Numbered from the stretch's first letter, positions 44,460 to 52,762 are shown. The stretch: 64,000 nucleotides of DNA from Bradyrhizobium iriomotense (GCF_018129405.1 NZ_JAFCLP010000001.1:806001-870000); one strand, 5' to 3'. Notes: generated by a model from the letters alone, not told the origin. Numbers and translations are program-made.

Positions 44460-45230
44460 TCAGCCCTTGCGCTGGGCAACCATGAACAGACGCCGGAACG
44501 GGAACAGCGTCTGCCCTGCCGCATTCTTCGGATACGCCTTCGCGACCCGCATCCCGTAAGCCGCCTCGAAGGCGGCTTTCTCCTCGCCTTCGAGGACGTC
44601 GAGATAGCGCGTCAGCCATGTGCCCTTGGTCCATTCCTTCACGGGGTTCTCGCCTTCGAGCACTTGCAGATATTCGGTCTCCCAGATGTCGATATTGGCC
44701 GACATCGGCGCGAGAACATCGTGATAGAAGGCCGGCCCCTCGACCGGCGGCGGGGTGACGAGATGCGCGACCTTGGAGCGCCAGGGACCATCAAGCGCGG
44801 TCTCGCCGATCAGCACATGCGAGGGCGCGAGAAAATTGCGCGGCATCTGCACCGCAAGCATGCCGCCGGGCACGACCTTCTCCATCACCGACGGGAAGAG
44901 TGCCGCATGATTGGGCAGCCAGTGCAGTGCGGCATTGGAATAGATCAAGTCATATTGCTTCGCCGGGCGCCAATGGCCGAGGTCCTCATGCGACCATTCC
45001 ACGTCCGGCGCGGCCTTGCGGCCGGCGGCAACCATTTCGGCGGAGCCCTCGACGCCGGTGACGATCGCCTCCGGCCAGCGCTCCTTGATCAGTTTTGTCA
45101 CATTGCCGGCGCCGGCGCCGAGATCGGCGGTCGCGCGCGGGGCAAAATCCGGAATCCGCATCAAGAGGTCGACGGCGGGCCGGAGCCGGTGGCCGGAGAA
45201 TTTCAGATATTGCTGCGGATCCCAGACCAT
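44460..45230 (-). CDS. tam: Trans-aconitate 2-methyltransferase-like SAM methyltransferase
   Basis: The 256-residue enzyme starts MVWDPQQYLKFSGHRLRPAV as Tam proteins do, followed by the SAM motif ADLGAGAGNVTKLI (GxGxG), VEGSAEMVAAG, and DLIYSNAALHWLP. The C-terminal GTWLTRYLDVLEGEEKAAFE also matches Tam. Tam methylates trans-aconitate, a spontaneous inhibitor of aconitase, to protect the citric acid cycle. The gene lies alone on the minus strand, divergent from the SDR gene at 45377. Confidence 0.88.
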   Translation of the reverse strand: MVWDPQQYLKFSGHRLRPAVDLLMRIPDFAPRATADLGAGAGNVTKLIKERWPEAIVTGVEGSAEMVAAGRKAAPDVEWSHEDLGHWRPAKQYDLIYSNAALHWLPNHAALFPSVMEKVVPGGMLAVQMPRNFLAPSHVLIGETALDGPWRSKVAHLVTPPPVEGPAFYHDVLAPMSANIDIWETEYLQVLEGENPVKEWTKGTWLTRYLDVLEGEEKAAFEAAYGMRVAKAYPKNAAGQTLFPFRRLFMVAQRKG

Positions 45231-45376
45231 CGCTTAGGCGCCTTTTTCTTTTTCGTGTTTCCTTCACAGTGGCTCTTGGTTACCACTGCTCGTCCCGGTC
45301 GGGCAATTCGCAAGGCCTGCGGGACGGGCAGGAAACGAACAGCAACAAGCAAAAGCAGACAAGAGGGCGTGCGACC

Positions 45377-46120
45377 ATGAACCTCGGGCTCACATCGAAA
45401 ACCGCTGTGGTGACAGGCGCGAGCATCGGCATCGGCCGCGCCATCGCCAAGGGCTTAGCTGCCGAAGGCGTGCGCGTCGTCGGCGTGGCGCGGCGCACCG
45501 ACCTGCTTGCCGAGCTGGTGAAGGAAGCAGGCTCCGGGTTGATCACGCCGTTCGAGCAGGACGTGATGGCCAAGGACGCGGCCGAGAGGATCGCAGCCTT
45601 CGCGGTGAAGGAGCTCGGCCATGTCGATATCCTCATCAACAATGCCGGCGGCAGCCGCCCCCTCCCCGTCGATGCACCCGACAGCAAATGGGACGAGGCG
45701 ATCGCGCTGAATTTCACCAGCTACCGCCGCATCGCGCACGCGCTGCTGCCGCAGATGATCGAGCGCAAATGGGGCCGCATCGTCAACATCACCGGCAAGT
45801 CCGAGCCCGAAGGCCTCAACGCCGCCTTCGCGGCGAAAGCCGCCGTCCACGCCTGGGCCAAGGGCCTGTCGCGCGAGATCGGCGAGCACGGCATCACCAT
45901 CAACTGCATCCCGCCCGGCCGCATCATGAGCGAGCAGATCCGCCGCAACTATCCGCCGGATTATCGCGAGCGCTTTGCGGAAGAAGAGATTCCGGTCGGC
46001 TATTGGGGCGAGCCGGAAGACCTTGCCGCACTCGCGGTGTTTCTGGCATCGCCGGTGGCAAGATACATCACGGGCACGGTGATTCCGGTGGACGGGGGAT
46101 TGCGGAGGTATCAGTTCTAG
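45377..46120 (+). CDS. SDR-family protein lacking the catalytic Tyr
   Basis: The 247-residue protein has the short-chain dehydrogenase fold with an intact cofactor loop TGASIGIGRAIAKGL, NNAGG and a normal C-terminus (YITGTVIPVDGG). Where YxxxK is expected it reads NAAFAAKAAVHAW: the Lys is present but the position four before it is Ala, and the Ser region reads NITGKSEPEG. The standard Ser-Tyr-Lys chemistry is therefore missing. It may be a non-classical reductase, use Phe/Lys differently, or only bind cofactor. ATG 45377 is the natural start of the fold. Confidence 0.85.
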   Translation: MNLGLTSKTAVVTGASIGIGRAIAKGLAAEGVRVVGVARRTDLLAELVKEAGSGLITPFEQDVMAKDAAERIAAFAVKELGHVDILINNAGGSRPLPVDAPDSKWDEAIALNFTSYRRIAHALLPQMIERKWGRIVNITGKSEPEGLNAAFAAKAAVHAWAKGLSREIGEHGITINCIPPGRIMSEQIRRNYPPDYRERFAEEEIPVGYWGEPEDLAALAVFLASPVARYITGTVIPVDGGLRRYQF

Positions 46121-46183
46121 CGGTGCGGGTCCTGCGCGTCCGAAACATTGCTGCGTCGCCGAAGAGTGGAAGCTTCTGCAACG

Positions 46184-46197
46184 TTGATTTGCATCAA
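46184..46197 (+). promoter_or_regulatory. FixK2 box upstream of the SulP gene
   Basis: TTGATTTGCATCAA is a perfect TTGA-N6-TCAA site in the intergenic gap after the SDR gene. Its centre is 60.5 bases before the GTG at 46251, close to the spacing at fixN and fixG. Confidence 0.8.
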
Positions 46198-46250
46198 GGG
46201 TCAGCCGAGCAGTTGCGAAATCCTCGCGCGCCAGCGGCGGAGTGAGCGCG

Positions 46251-47978
46251 GTGAACGGTTGGACGCGTTGGGTACCCGGGATCGATACGCTTCGCCACTA
46301 CGAAGCTGATTGGCTTCGGCATGATGTTTTCGCGGGTCTGGTGCTGGCGACCATGCTGGTCCCGGTCGGAATTGCCTATGCCGTGGCGTCGGGCCTGCCG
46401 GGCATCCACGGCCTCTACGCAACCATCGTCCCTCTTCTGGCCTACGCGATGTTCGGTCCGAGCCGCATCATCGTGCTCGGACCAGACTCGGCGCTGGCAG
46501 CCGTCATCCTCGGCGTTGTTGTTCCGTTGTCCGGCGGTGATCCGGTCCGTGCCGCAATGCTTGCCGCGATGATGGCGCTCGTTTCAGGGAGCGTGCTCGT
46601 TTTGGCGGGCATCGCGCGGTTGGGCTTTGTGACCGAGCTTCTCTCCAAGCCGATACGGTACGGCTACATGAACGGGATCGCATTGACCGTTTTGATCAGC
46701 CAACTGCCAAAGCTGCTCGGTTTCTCGATCGAGAGCAAAGGACCGCTGCGAGACCTGTGGGCGATCGCCAGTGGGATCGCCGACGGCAAGCTAAATTGGG
46801 TCGCATTCGCAGTCGGACTTGGCACCTTGATGGTCATCCTGCTGCTCAAGGACAGCAAACGGCTGCCGGGAATCCTGATTGCCGTCGTCGGAGCGACCCT
46901 TGTCGTCGCACTATTTGATCTCGGAACTGATCATGGCGTGAAGGTTTTGGGGCCACTTCCTCAAGGTCTGCCGGCCTTCTCGATTCCCTGGATCGGCTAT
47001 GCCGATCTGGTTTCGGTCGTAGCCGGCGGCTGCGCCATCGCTCTGGTCTCGTTCGCCGACACCAGCGTGTTGTCGCGAACCTATGCTGCTCGATTAGGCG
47101 ACAAGGTCGATCCGAACCAGGAGATGGTGGGCCTCGGTGCGGCCAACCTGGCGACCGGTTTTTTTCAGGGCTTCCCGATCAGCAGCAGCTCCTCGCGTAC
47201 GCCCGTTGCCGAGGCCGCCGGCGCGCGCACCCAGCTGACGAGCGTCGTCGGCGCGCTCGCTATCGCCTTCCTTCTGCTGGTTGCGCCGAATCTGTTGCAG
47301 CACCTGCCGAATGCCGCATTGGCGGCGGTGGTGATCGCAGCTGCGATCGGCCTGATCGAGATCAACGATCTCAAGCGAATCTACCGGATCCAGCGTTGGG
47401 AGTTCTGGTTGACGGTGCTGTGCTTCGTCGGCGTGGCCGTGCTCGGCGCGATCCCGGGAATTGGCCTTGCCATCGCGGTGGCCATTGCGGAGTTTCTGTG
47501 GGACGGCTGGCGTCCGCACTCCGCCATTCTGGGGCGGGCGCACGGCGTCAAGGGCTATCACGACATCACGAGATATCCCGATGCCCGCCTGATCCCCGGA
47601 CTGGTGCTGTTCCGATGGGATGCGCCGCTGTTCTTCGCCAATGCCGAGTTCTTCAAGGAGCGTATTCTGGCCGCGGTCGAGAAATCGCCAACACCCGTGC
47701 GCTGGCTGGTCGTCGCCGCCGAACCGGTCACGAGCGTAGACGTCACCGCCTGCGATACCGTTGCCGAACTGGACGAGGCGCTGCACGCCAGGGGCATTGA
47801 ACTGTGCTTTGCCGAGCTCAAGGATCCCGTGAAGGACAAGCTGAAGCGCTTTGGCTTGTACGCTCAGGTCGGCGAGGCCCACTTCTTTCCGACCATCGGC
47901 TCAGCCGTCTCGAGCTACCTCGAGATCAACAACGTCGAATGGGAGGACTGGGAGGATCAGGTCGAGGCTGGTTCGTAA
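46251..47978 (+). CDS. SulP-family inorganic anion transporter with C-terminal STAS domain
   Basis: The 575-residue protein has 10-12 membrane helices and a STAS domain from about residue 440 (GLVLFRWDAPLFFANAEFFK, VVAAEPVTSVDVTACDTVAE). SulP signatures are LPGIHGLYATIVPLLAYAMF, then VLGPDSALAAVI, and SFADTSVLSRTYAAR. Members carry sulfate, bicarbonate or other anions. GTG 46251 is preferred over GTG 46242 because GGCGGAG (46236-46242) is 8 bases upstream of it. A perfect FixK box sits upstream, so microaerobic induction is expected. Substrate is unknown; sulfate or bicarbonate are both plausible. Confidence 0.9.
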   Translation: MNGWTRWVPGIDTLRHYEADWLRHDVFAGLVLATMLVPVGIAYAVASGLPGIHGLYATIVPLLAYAMFGPSRIIVLGPDSALAAVILGVVVPLSGGDPVRAAMLAAMMALVSGSVLVLAGIARLGFVTELLSKPIRYGYMNGIALTVLISQLPKLLGFSIESKGPLRDLWAIASGIADGKLNWVAFAVGLGTLMVILLLKDSKRLPGILIAVVGATLVVALFDLGTDHGVKVLGPLPQGLPAFSIPWIGYADLVSVVAGGCAIALVSFADTSVLSRTYAARLGDKVDPNQEMVGLGAANLATGFFQGFPISSSSSRTPVAEAAGARTQLTSVVGALAIAFLLLVAPNLLQHLPNAALAAVVIAAAIGLIEINDLKRIYRIQRWEFWLTVLCFVGVAVLGAIPGIGLAIAVAIAEFLWDGWRPHSAILGRAHGVKGYHDITRYPDARLIPGLVLFRWDAPLFFANAEFFKERILAAVEKSPTPVRWLVVAAEPVTSVDVTACDTVAELDEALHARGIELCFAELKDPVKDKLKRFGLYAQVGEAHFFPTIGSAVSSYLEINNVEWEDWEDQVEAGS

Positions 47979-48034
47979 AAGTATGTCCGTGACTTCGGTG
48001 TCGGGCCCAGCAAGCGACATCGGCCGCGCAGCAG

Positions 48035-48056
48035 GAGACCGCCCGAAGGCGGTCTC
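48035..48056. terminator. Bidirectional hairpin between convergent genes
   Basis: A perfect 9-bp stem GAGACCGCC / GGCGGTCTC with loop CGAA lies between the stop of the SulP gene and the stop of the 103-aa gene. No T-run follows on either side. Confidence 0.6.
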
Positions 48057-48080
48057 GCACGCGGGAGAGAAGGCGCTCCG

Positions 48081-48392
48081 TCAAAGATCGACCTGGATGG
48101 CAACGTTGGAGCGCACCCAATCTGATTGCCCGGCCTTCAGCCGCTTGGCTTGAAATTCAGCGAAAGCCGGATCAGCGCCTAGCGACGCCAAGGTACGACC
48201 ATAGGCTTCCACACTATCGAAGCGAGCGACGAAGGCGTAGTTCCCGATCTCGCCCCCGATCACCGACCAGTAGCTGACGTCGGCCCCGTGTTTCCTCCAG
48301 AGTGTCGCGCCGTCTTTTGCCAGCTGTAGGACGGTCGCAAGATCGCTACCGGGTCTTGGATGCGAAACGAACTGCATAATGACTGCAGGCAT
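48081..48392 (-). CDS. Small hypothetical protein, possible NIPSNAP-like dimeric alpha-beta barrel
   Basis: The 103-residue product starts MPAVIMQFVSHPRPGSDLAT and continues WRKHGADVSYWSVIGGEIGN and FVARFDSVEAYGRTLASLGA. The beta-alpha-beta pattern with a closing Asp/Leu strand fits the dimeric alpha-beta barrel group (NIPSNAP or monooxygenase-like), by appearance only. ATG 48392 was chosen because GGAGAGGAAA lies just upstream. The FixK box at 48482 is 96 bases upstream, so it could serve this gene or the divergent one. Confidence 0.7.
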   Translation of the reverse strand: MPAVIMQFVSHPRPGSDLATVLQLAKDGATLWRKHGADVSYWSVIGGEIGNYAFVARFDSVEAYGRTLASLGADPAFAEFQAKRLKAGQSDWVRSNVAIQVDL

Positions 48393-48481
48393 TTTCCTCT
48401 CCAATGATAATAAATGATGGCGCCAAACAACCCGGTTGGTCATTTGGCCCGAGGAGAATTCCAAGCCGTGCACGCTCAAGC

Positions 48482-48495
48482 TTGATCTGGATCAA
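48482..48495. promoter_or_regulatory. FixK2 box in a divergent promoter region
   Basis: TTGATCTGGATCAA is a perfect, fully symmetric site (arms TTGATC/GATCAA) between the 103-aa gene and the quinone-oxidoreductase-like gene. Centre-to-start distances are about 96 (minus) and 78 (plus) bases, which leaves longer leaders than at fixN. Confidence 0.75.
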
Positions 48496-48565
48496 TCCAC
48501 CTTTCAAGCTTGACGGCAGGCTGCCCGCCCTCGCGCTGAGTTACGGCATTGCGTGGAGATCGCCC

Positions 48566-49609
48566 ATGATGGAGCAGCGCAATCGAGTTGTTCAGGTCAG
48601 CCGCTTCGGTGATCCCGAGACACTGGAGGTCGTCGACGCTCGCCTGCCGACCGCCGGCCGGGGCGAGGTGCGCGTTCGCGTCCTCGCGTCGAGCCTCAAC
48701 TACACCGAGGTGTTGATCAGGCGCCATCTCTACCCGCAAACGATGCGCCTCCGGCCGCCGTTCGTGATGGGCTACGACGTGGTGGGGGCAATCGATCAGC
48801 TCGGCGAAGGCGTGCACGACTTTCAGATTGGCGACCGCGTGGCCGACATGACGGTGGTCGGGTCGAACGCCGAGTATCGCACGCTTCGCGCGAACGACCT
48901 GGCCCGCGTGCCCTTGGGCGTGGACGCCGCTGAAGCGGCCACGCTGATCTTGAGCTGGACGACCGCGTACCAGCTTCTGCACCGCGCGGCCAAGGTTCAG
49001 CCAGGCCAACGTGTGCTCGTGCACGGTGCCGCCGGCGCGGTCGGCCAGGCGCTGCTCGTGCTCGGGAGACTGGCCGGCCTCGAGCTGTGGGGCACCGTAC
49101 GCGGCGAGCACATGGCGCTCGTCCGAGAGCTGGGCGCAGCGCCGATCGACTACCAGCATGAGGACTTCACGCGGGTTCTGCCGGGCGGGTTCGACGTCAT
49201 CGTCGACGGCGTCGGCGAAGACGGCTATCGCCGCTCATACGCGGCGCTCAAGCCTGGCGGCCTGCTCTGTGCCATCGGCTTCTCGGCGAGCGTGCAGGCA
49301 CAGCGTCGGATGCTCCCGATCGTGATGGAGATCGCGCGCCTGTACCTGTGGAGATTGCTGCCCGGCGGCAAGAGAGCCCGCTTCTACTCGATCAATGCCA
49401 TGCGAGCGCGTCATCCTGCCTGGTTCAAGGAAGACCTGGAGCGTCTGTTCGGGCTCCTGGCAACCGGCGCCATCCGGCCACGCATCGCCGGACGGATCTC
49501 CTTCGAGGAGGTCGCCGATGCTCACCGTCGCCTCGAGTCTGGCGGTCTTGAGGGTAAGCTCGTGCTTTGCCCGGATCTCTCCTCGCGACACAGCCAGCGC
49601 GCCGCCTGA
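48566..49609 (+). CDS. Zinc-independent MDR quinone oxidoreductase-like protein
   Basis: The 347-residue protein has the medium-chain reductase fold without catalytic zinc ligands: N-terminal VLASSLNYTEVLIRRHLYP, PPFVMGYDVVGAIDQLGEGV, then the NADPH motif VLVHGAAGAVGQALLVLGRL and a C-terminus FEEVADAHRRLESGGLEGKL typical of quinone oxidoreductases. It probably reduces a quinone or enone with NADPH. ATG 48566 has GGAGA upstream; ATG 48569 is an alternative. The FixK box upstream suggests low-oxygen induction. It converges on the persulfide dioxygenase gene. Confidence 0.87.
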   Translation: MMEQRNRVVQVSRFGDPETLEVVDARLPTAGRGEVRVRVLASSLNYTEVLIRRHLYPQTMRLRPPFVMGYDVVGAIDQLGEGVHDFQIGDRVADMTVVGSNAEYRTLRANDLARVPLGVDAAEAATLILSWTTAYQLLHRAAKVQPGQRVLVHGAAGAVGQALLVLGRLAGLELWGTVRGEHMALVRELGAAPIDYQHEDFTRVLPGGFDVIVDGVGEDGYRRSYAALKPGGLLCAIGFSASVQAQRRMLPIVMEIARLYLWRLLPGGKRARFYSINAMRARHPAWFKEDLERLFGLLATGAIRPRIAGRISFEEVADAHRRLESGGLEGKLVLCPDLSSRHSQRAA

Positions 49610-49657
49610 CGCGGCCCGGACCGGTGCCGCAGCATAGCGCGCGATCAGATGTCGCGC

Positions 49658-50542
49658 TTACACGCAGGCCTGCACACCTCCCTTCAGCTTCACCGGGATC
49701 TTCAGGTAGCGTACGCCGTTGGCTTCGGCCGGCGGGAATTTGCCGGCGCGGATGTTGACCTGGATGGAGGGCAGCAACAGCCTCGGTGCCGACAGCTTGG
49801 TGTCGCGCGCCTGACGCACGGTCACGAATTCGTCTTCCGAAACGCCGTCCTTGACGTGGACATTGTTCTCGCGCTGCTCACGGACCGTGGTCTCCCAAGC
49901 AAAACTGTCACGGCCTGGAGCTTTGTAGTCGTGACACATGAACAGCCGCGTCTGCTGCGGCAGAGCCAGCAGCCGCCTGATCGAGCGATAGAGCTTATGA
50001 GCGTCGCCGCCGGGGAAGTCGGCGCGCGCCGTGCCGTAGTCCGGCATGAACAGAGTGTCCCCAACGAATACGGCATCTTCGATCTTATAGGAGATGTCCG
50101 CCGGCGTATGCCCCGGGGTGTGGAGAACCTCGACATCGAGTTCCCCGAGGTTGAAGCGCTCGCCGTCCCGGAACAGGTGATCGAAGTCGCTGCCGTCGGT
50201 CTTCAGATCGGTCGCGTTGAAGATCGGGCGGAAGATGCGCTGCACGTCCTTGATGTGCTCGCCGATGCCGATTTTTGCGCCGGTCTTCGCCTTGATGAAG
50301 GGCGCGCCGGAGAGATGGTCGGCATGCGCATGGGTCTCCAGCACCCATTCGAGAGTGTTGCCTGCCTCCTCGGCGGCTGCGAGCATCGCCTCGACGGAAC
50401 GCGTGTCCACTTCGCCCGAATTGTGGTCGTAGTCGAATACCGGGTCGATGATCGCGGCCTTTTTCGTCGTCGGATCGGCAACCAGGTAGCTCACCGTATT
50501 GGTTGGTTCGTCGAAGAACGCTCGGATGATCGGTCGTGACAT
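49658..50542 (-). CDS. Metallo-beta-lactamase fold persulfide dioxygenase (ETHE1/Blh type)
   Basis: The 294-residue protein has the glyoxalase II-like fold: FDEPTNTVSYLVADPTTKKA, metal motif ETHAHADHLSGAPF (His71, His73, Asp75, His76), LHTPGHTPADISYKI and GDTLFMPDYGTARADFPGGD. The last pattern is characteristic of ETHE1/Blh enzymes that oxidise glutathione persulfide to sulfite. ATG 50542 was chosen over the longer frame because AGGAG precedes it. It is divergent from a BigR/SqrR-like repressor gene with tandem operators in between, the known arrangement for sulfide-responsive Blh control. Confidence 0.9.
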   Translation of the reverse strand: MSRPIIRAFFDEPTNTVSYLVADPTTKKAAIIDPVFDYDHNSGEVDTRSVEAMLAAAEEAGNTLEWVLETHAHADHLSGAPFIKAKTGAKIGIGEHIKDVQRIFRPIFNATDLKTDGSDFDHLFRDGERFNLGELDVEVLHTPGHTPADISYKIEDAVFVGDTLFMPDYGTARADFPGGDAHKLYRSIRRLLALPQQTRLFMCHDYKAPGRDSFAWETTVREQRENNVHVKDGVSEDEFVTVRQARDTKLSAPRLLLPSIQVNIRAGKFPPAEANGVRYLKIPVKLKGGVQACV

Positions 50543-50588
50543 TTCGGGGTCTCCTGATGTCGTGGGTTGGTTGGTCTTGACGAATATA

Positions 50589-50617
50589 TTAGCAATAGCT
50601 AAATAAGCAATGCCTAA
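50589..50617. promoter_or_regulatory. Tandem BigR/SqrR-type operators
   Basis: TTAGCAATAGCTAA (50589-50602) is a perfect dyad with arms TTAGC/GCTAA. Two bases on, TAAGCAATGCCTAA (50604-50617) is an imperfect second copy. The pair lies between the dioxygenase and repressor genes in an A/T-rich patch, so repressor binding could close both promoters. Confidence 0.8.
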
Positions 50618-50636
50618 AGTAATGGGAGCAAGGTCG

Positions 50637-50969
50637 ATGGCCTCTTTGTCGTTCGATCCGGAAACTTTCGAGAAGCAGGCCGTCGAGGTTGCCTCCATCC
50701 TACGGGCGCTCGCGAATGAGCGCCGGTTGATGATCCTGTGCAGGCTCGTTGAATACGGCGAGGACAACGTGAGCTCCCTCGCCGAAGTCGCGGGGCTATC
50801 GCAATCGGCCCTGTCGCAACATCTCGCCAAAATGCGCGAGGAGGGTCTCGTCACTTTCCGCAGGGAAAGCCAGACGCTTTGGTACCGCATCGCCGATCCG
50901 CGCATCGAGCAGCTCTTTGCCACGCTGCACAAACTGTTTTGCGCGCCTGTCAAAACCAAGAGCAGATAA
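50637..50969 (+). CDS. ArsR-family sulfide/persulfide-responsive repressor, BigR/SqrR-like
   Basis: The 110-residue winged-helix protein has recognition helix GLSQSALSQHLAKMREEGLV and wing TFRRESQTLWYRIAD. Its only two cysteines, Cys35 (LMILCRLVEYG) and Cys102 (LFCAPVK), match the spacing of the disulfide/tetrasulfide pair that makes BigR and SqrR sense persulfide. ATG 50637 was chosen: GGGAG precedes it and the upstream in-frame ATG 50610 lies inside an operator. It leads the repressor-rhodanese-TauE operon and is divergent from the dioxygenase gene. Confidence 0.9.
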   Translation: MASLSFDPETFEKQAVEVASILRALANERRLMILCRLVEYGEDNVSSLAEVAGLSQSALSQHLAKMREEGLVTFRRESQTLWYRIADPRIEQLFATLHKLFCAPVKTKSR

Positions 50970-50988
50970 TCCAGAGAAGGAATTGAGA

Positions 50989-51537
50989 ATGTCGCTACCT
51001 CTTATCAATCCGACTGACGCCCGCCGTCTTCTCGACAATGGTGCTGTCCTCATCGACATCCGCGAGGCCGACGAGCACGCGCGCGAGAAGATTATCGGTG
51101 CGCGAAACCTGCCATTGTCGAGGCTCGACGAAGCCGATCTCGCCACGCATCCGGGCACGCCGGTCATCTTTCATTGCAAGAGCGGCGCCCGCACTCAGGC
51201 CAACGGATCGCGGCTCGCGGCGAAGCTTGATGGAACCTGCGATGCCTTCATCGTCGGGGGTGGGCTCGACGCCTGGCGAAAGGCAGGCCTGCCGGTCGCG
51301 ACCGACCGGCGTCGGCCGCTCGAACTTCAACGTCAGGTGCAGATCGGTGCCGGAAGTCTCGCGTTCTTCGGAACGCTGCTCGGCCTTCTCGTCTCACCCT
51401 GGTTCTTCGTCGTGCCCGCTTTTGTCGGCGCCGGACTGATGACCGCCGGAGTCACCGGCTTCTGCGGCATGGCCCGCATCCTGATGCGGGCGCCCTGGAA
51501 CCGCGGCCACTACGGTGCGCCGGCGCAAGCCGCATAA
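50989..51537 (+). CDS. Rhodanese domain fused to a DUF2892-type membrane segment
   Basis: The 182-residue protein has a rhodanese domain (about 1-105) with active-site Cys63 in FHCKSGARTQA, followed by two membrane helices (SLAFFGTLLGLLVSPWFF, VPAFVGAGLMTAGVTGFCGM) of the DUF2892 type. Such fusions move sulfane sulfur at the membrane. ATG 50989 has GAAGGA upstream. It starts 19 bases after the repressor gene and is followed 23 bases later by tauE. Confidence 0.9.
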   Translation: MSLPLINPTDARRLLDNGAVLIDIREADEHAREKIIGARNLPLSRLDEADLATHPGTPVIFHCKSGARTQANGSRLAAKLDGTCDAFIVGGGLDAWRKAGLPVATDRRRPLELQRQVQIGAGSLAFFGTLLGLLVSPWFFVVPAFVGAGLMTAGVTGFCGMARILMRAPWNRGHYGAPAQAA

Positions 51538-51560
51538 CGCTTGAATCGAGGAGTTCTCCC

Positions 51561-52340
51561 ATGCTGTCGCTGACCCAAGGTGCGCTCGGTATCGCCTCCG
51601 GCTCGTTGGTCGGCTTTTCGCTGGGACTGGTCGGAGGCGGCGGCTCCATTCTGGCGGTCCCGCTGCTGATCTATCTGGTCGGGGTGCCGGATCCGCATGT
51701 CGCGATCGGGACCAGCGCCATCGCCGTCGCGGCGAACGCTGTCGTTAACCTGGCGAACCATATTCGCGCCGGTAACGTAAAGTGGCGCTGCGCCTCGGTG
51801 TTCGCGCTCGCAGGCGTGGCTGGTGCCTTTCTCGGTTCTACTCTCGGCAAGATCATCGATGGTCAGAAGCTGCTCGCCTTGTTCGCCATCGTCATGTTGG
51901 TGGTTGGCATCCTGATGCTGAAGGGTCGCTCCGGCGAGGGCGAGCCATCGGTCAGGCTCAACCGGGAAAATCTTCCGAAGCTTCTGGCTTTGGGGCTCGT
52001 CACGGGAGCCTTGTCCGGCTTCTTCGGGATCGGTGGCGGCTTCCTGATTGTGCCCGCTCTGATCGCCGCCACCGGCATGCCGATCTTGTACGCGGTGGGT
52101 TCATCACTCCTGGCGGTCACCGCCTTCGGGCTGACCACTGCGGCGAATTACGCCCTGTCCGGCTTTGTGGATTGGTCTCTTGCCATGTTGTTCGTCGTCG
52201 GCGGCGTCCTCGGCGGGCTTCTCGGCGCCAGCTCCGCGACCTCGCTTGCTCGCCGCACGGGCGCGTTGAACACCGTGTTTGCTGCGTTCATTTTCGCGGT
52301 GGCGGTCTACATGCTGGTCCGCAATCTGGGCCTGATGTGA
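51561..52340 (+). CDS. TauE/SafE-family sulfite/anion exporter
   Basis: The 259-residue membrane protein has about eight helices. TauE features are GLVGGGGSILAVPLLIYLVG at the N-terminus and the mirrored GFFGIGGGFLIVPALIAATG in the second half, plus VAIGTSAIAVAANAVVNLAN. It should export sulfite or a related sulfur anion made by the dioxygenase and rhodanese. It is the last gene of the repressor operon. Confidence 0.88.
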   Translation: MLSLTQGALGIASGSLVGFSLGLVGGGGSILAVPLLIYLVGVPDPHVAIGTSAIAVAANAVVNLANHIRAGNVKWRCASVFALAGVAGAFLGSTLGKIIDGQKLLALFAIVMLVVGILMLKGRSGEGEPSVRLNRENLPKLLALGLVTGALSGFFGIGGGFLIVPALIAATGMPILYAVGSSLLAVTAFGLTTAANYALSGFVDWSLAMLFVVGGVLGGLLGASSATSLARRTGALNTVFAAFIFAVAVYMLVRNLGLM

Positions 52341-52762
52341 CGAGCCTCGTTGCTCTACCGTCTGTTCTACCGGCCAGGGCTCTCTGCCTAATGCGATCGG
52401 TCCGCGAAACCTGATGCCTGCTTTGGACCTGGGAACTGTCGCAGCCCCGCCGAGCCCGGCTTGCCTCCCCCAACTCCAGGCATTCCTTGGAGCCGCAGTC
52501 CTCCGCTCTTGACGGTATGCCAATCGGGTCTTCAGACGAAACCATCTGTTTCTCAAGCACCTCAGGTGGCGTAGAATGCGATTGCCGTTGAAGCGGGATG
52601 TGCCGAAGTCGCCGTTCGGGACGAACGAGCAGAACTCATGCTGTCGGCAAGTACGCATCCTTAAGAGACCGCCCCTTTTTCGGTCTCGCATGACCTTTCA
52701 CATTCCTCGAATCCGTTAGCCGCTTTTGCGGCGACGCGTTGCAGTAACTTCAGGAGAAAGCG
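52341..52762. other. 422-base gap without a recognisable gene
   Basis: No frame here has a credible composition or start. A hairpin at 52665-52687 (GAGACCG, 9-base loop CCCCTTTTT, CGGTCTC) could be a terminator. Nothing else was identified; the sequence may be remnant DNA at the border of the accessory stretch. Confidence 0.5.

Noticed and set aside
52104-52691. A 195-residue minus-strand frame over the tauE end and the following gap
   Set aside because: Arg-rich and half antisense to tauE, with no ribosome site or domain.
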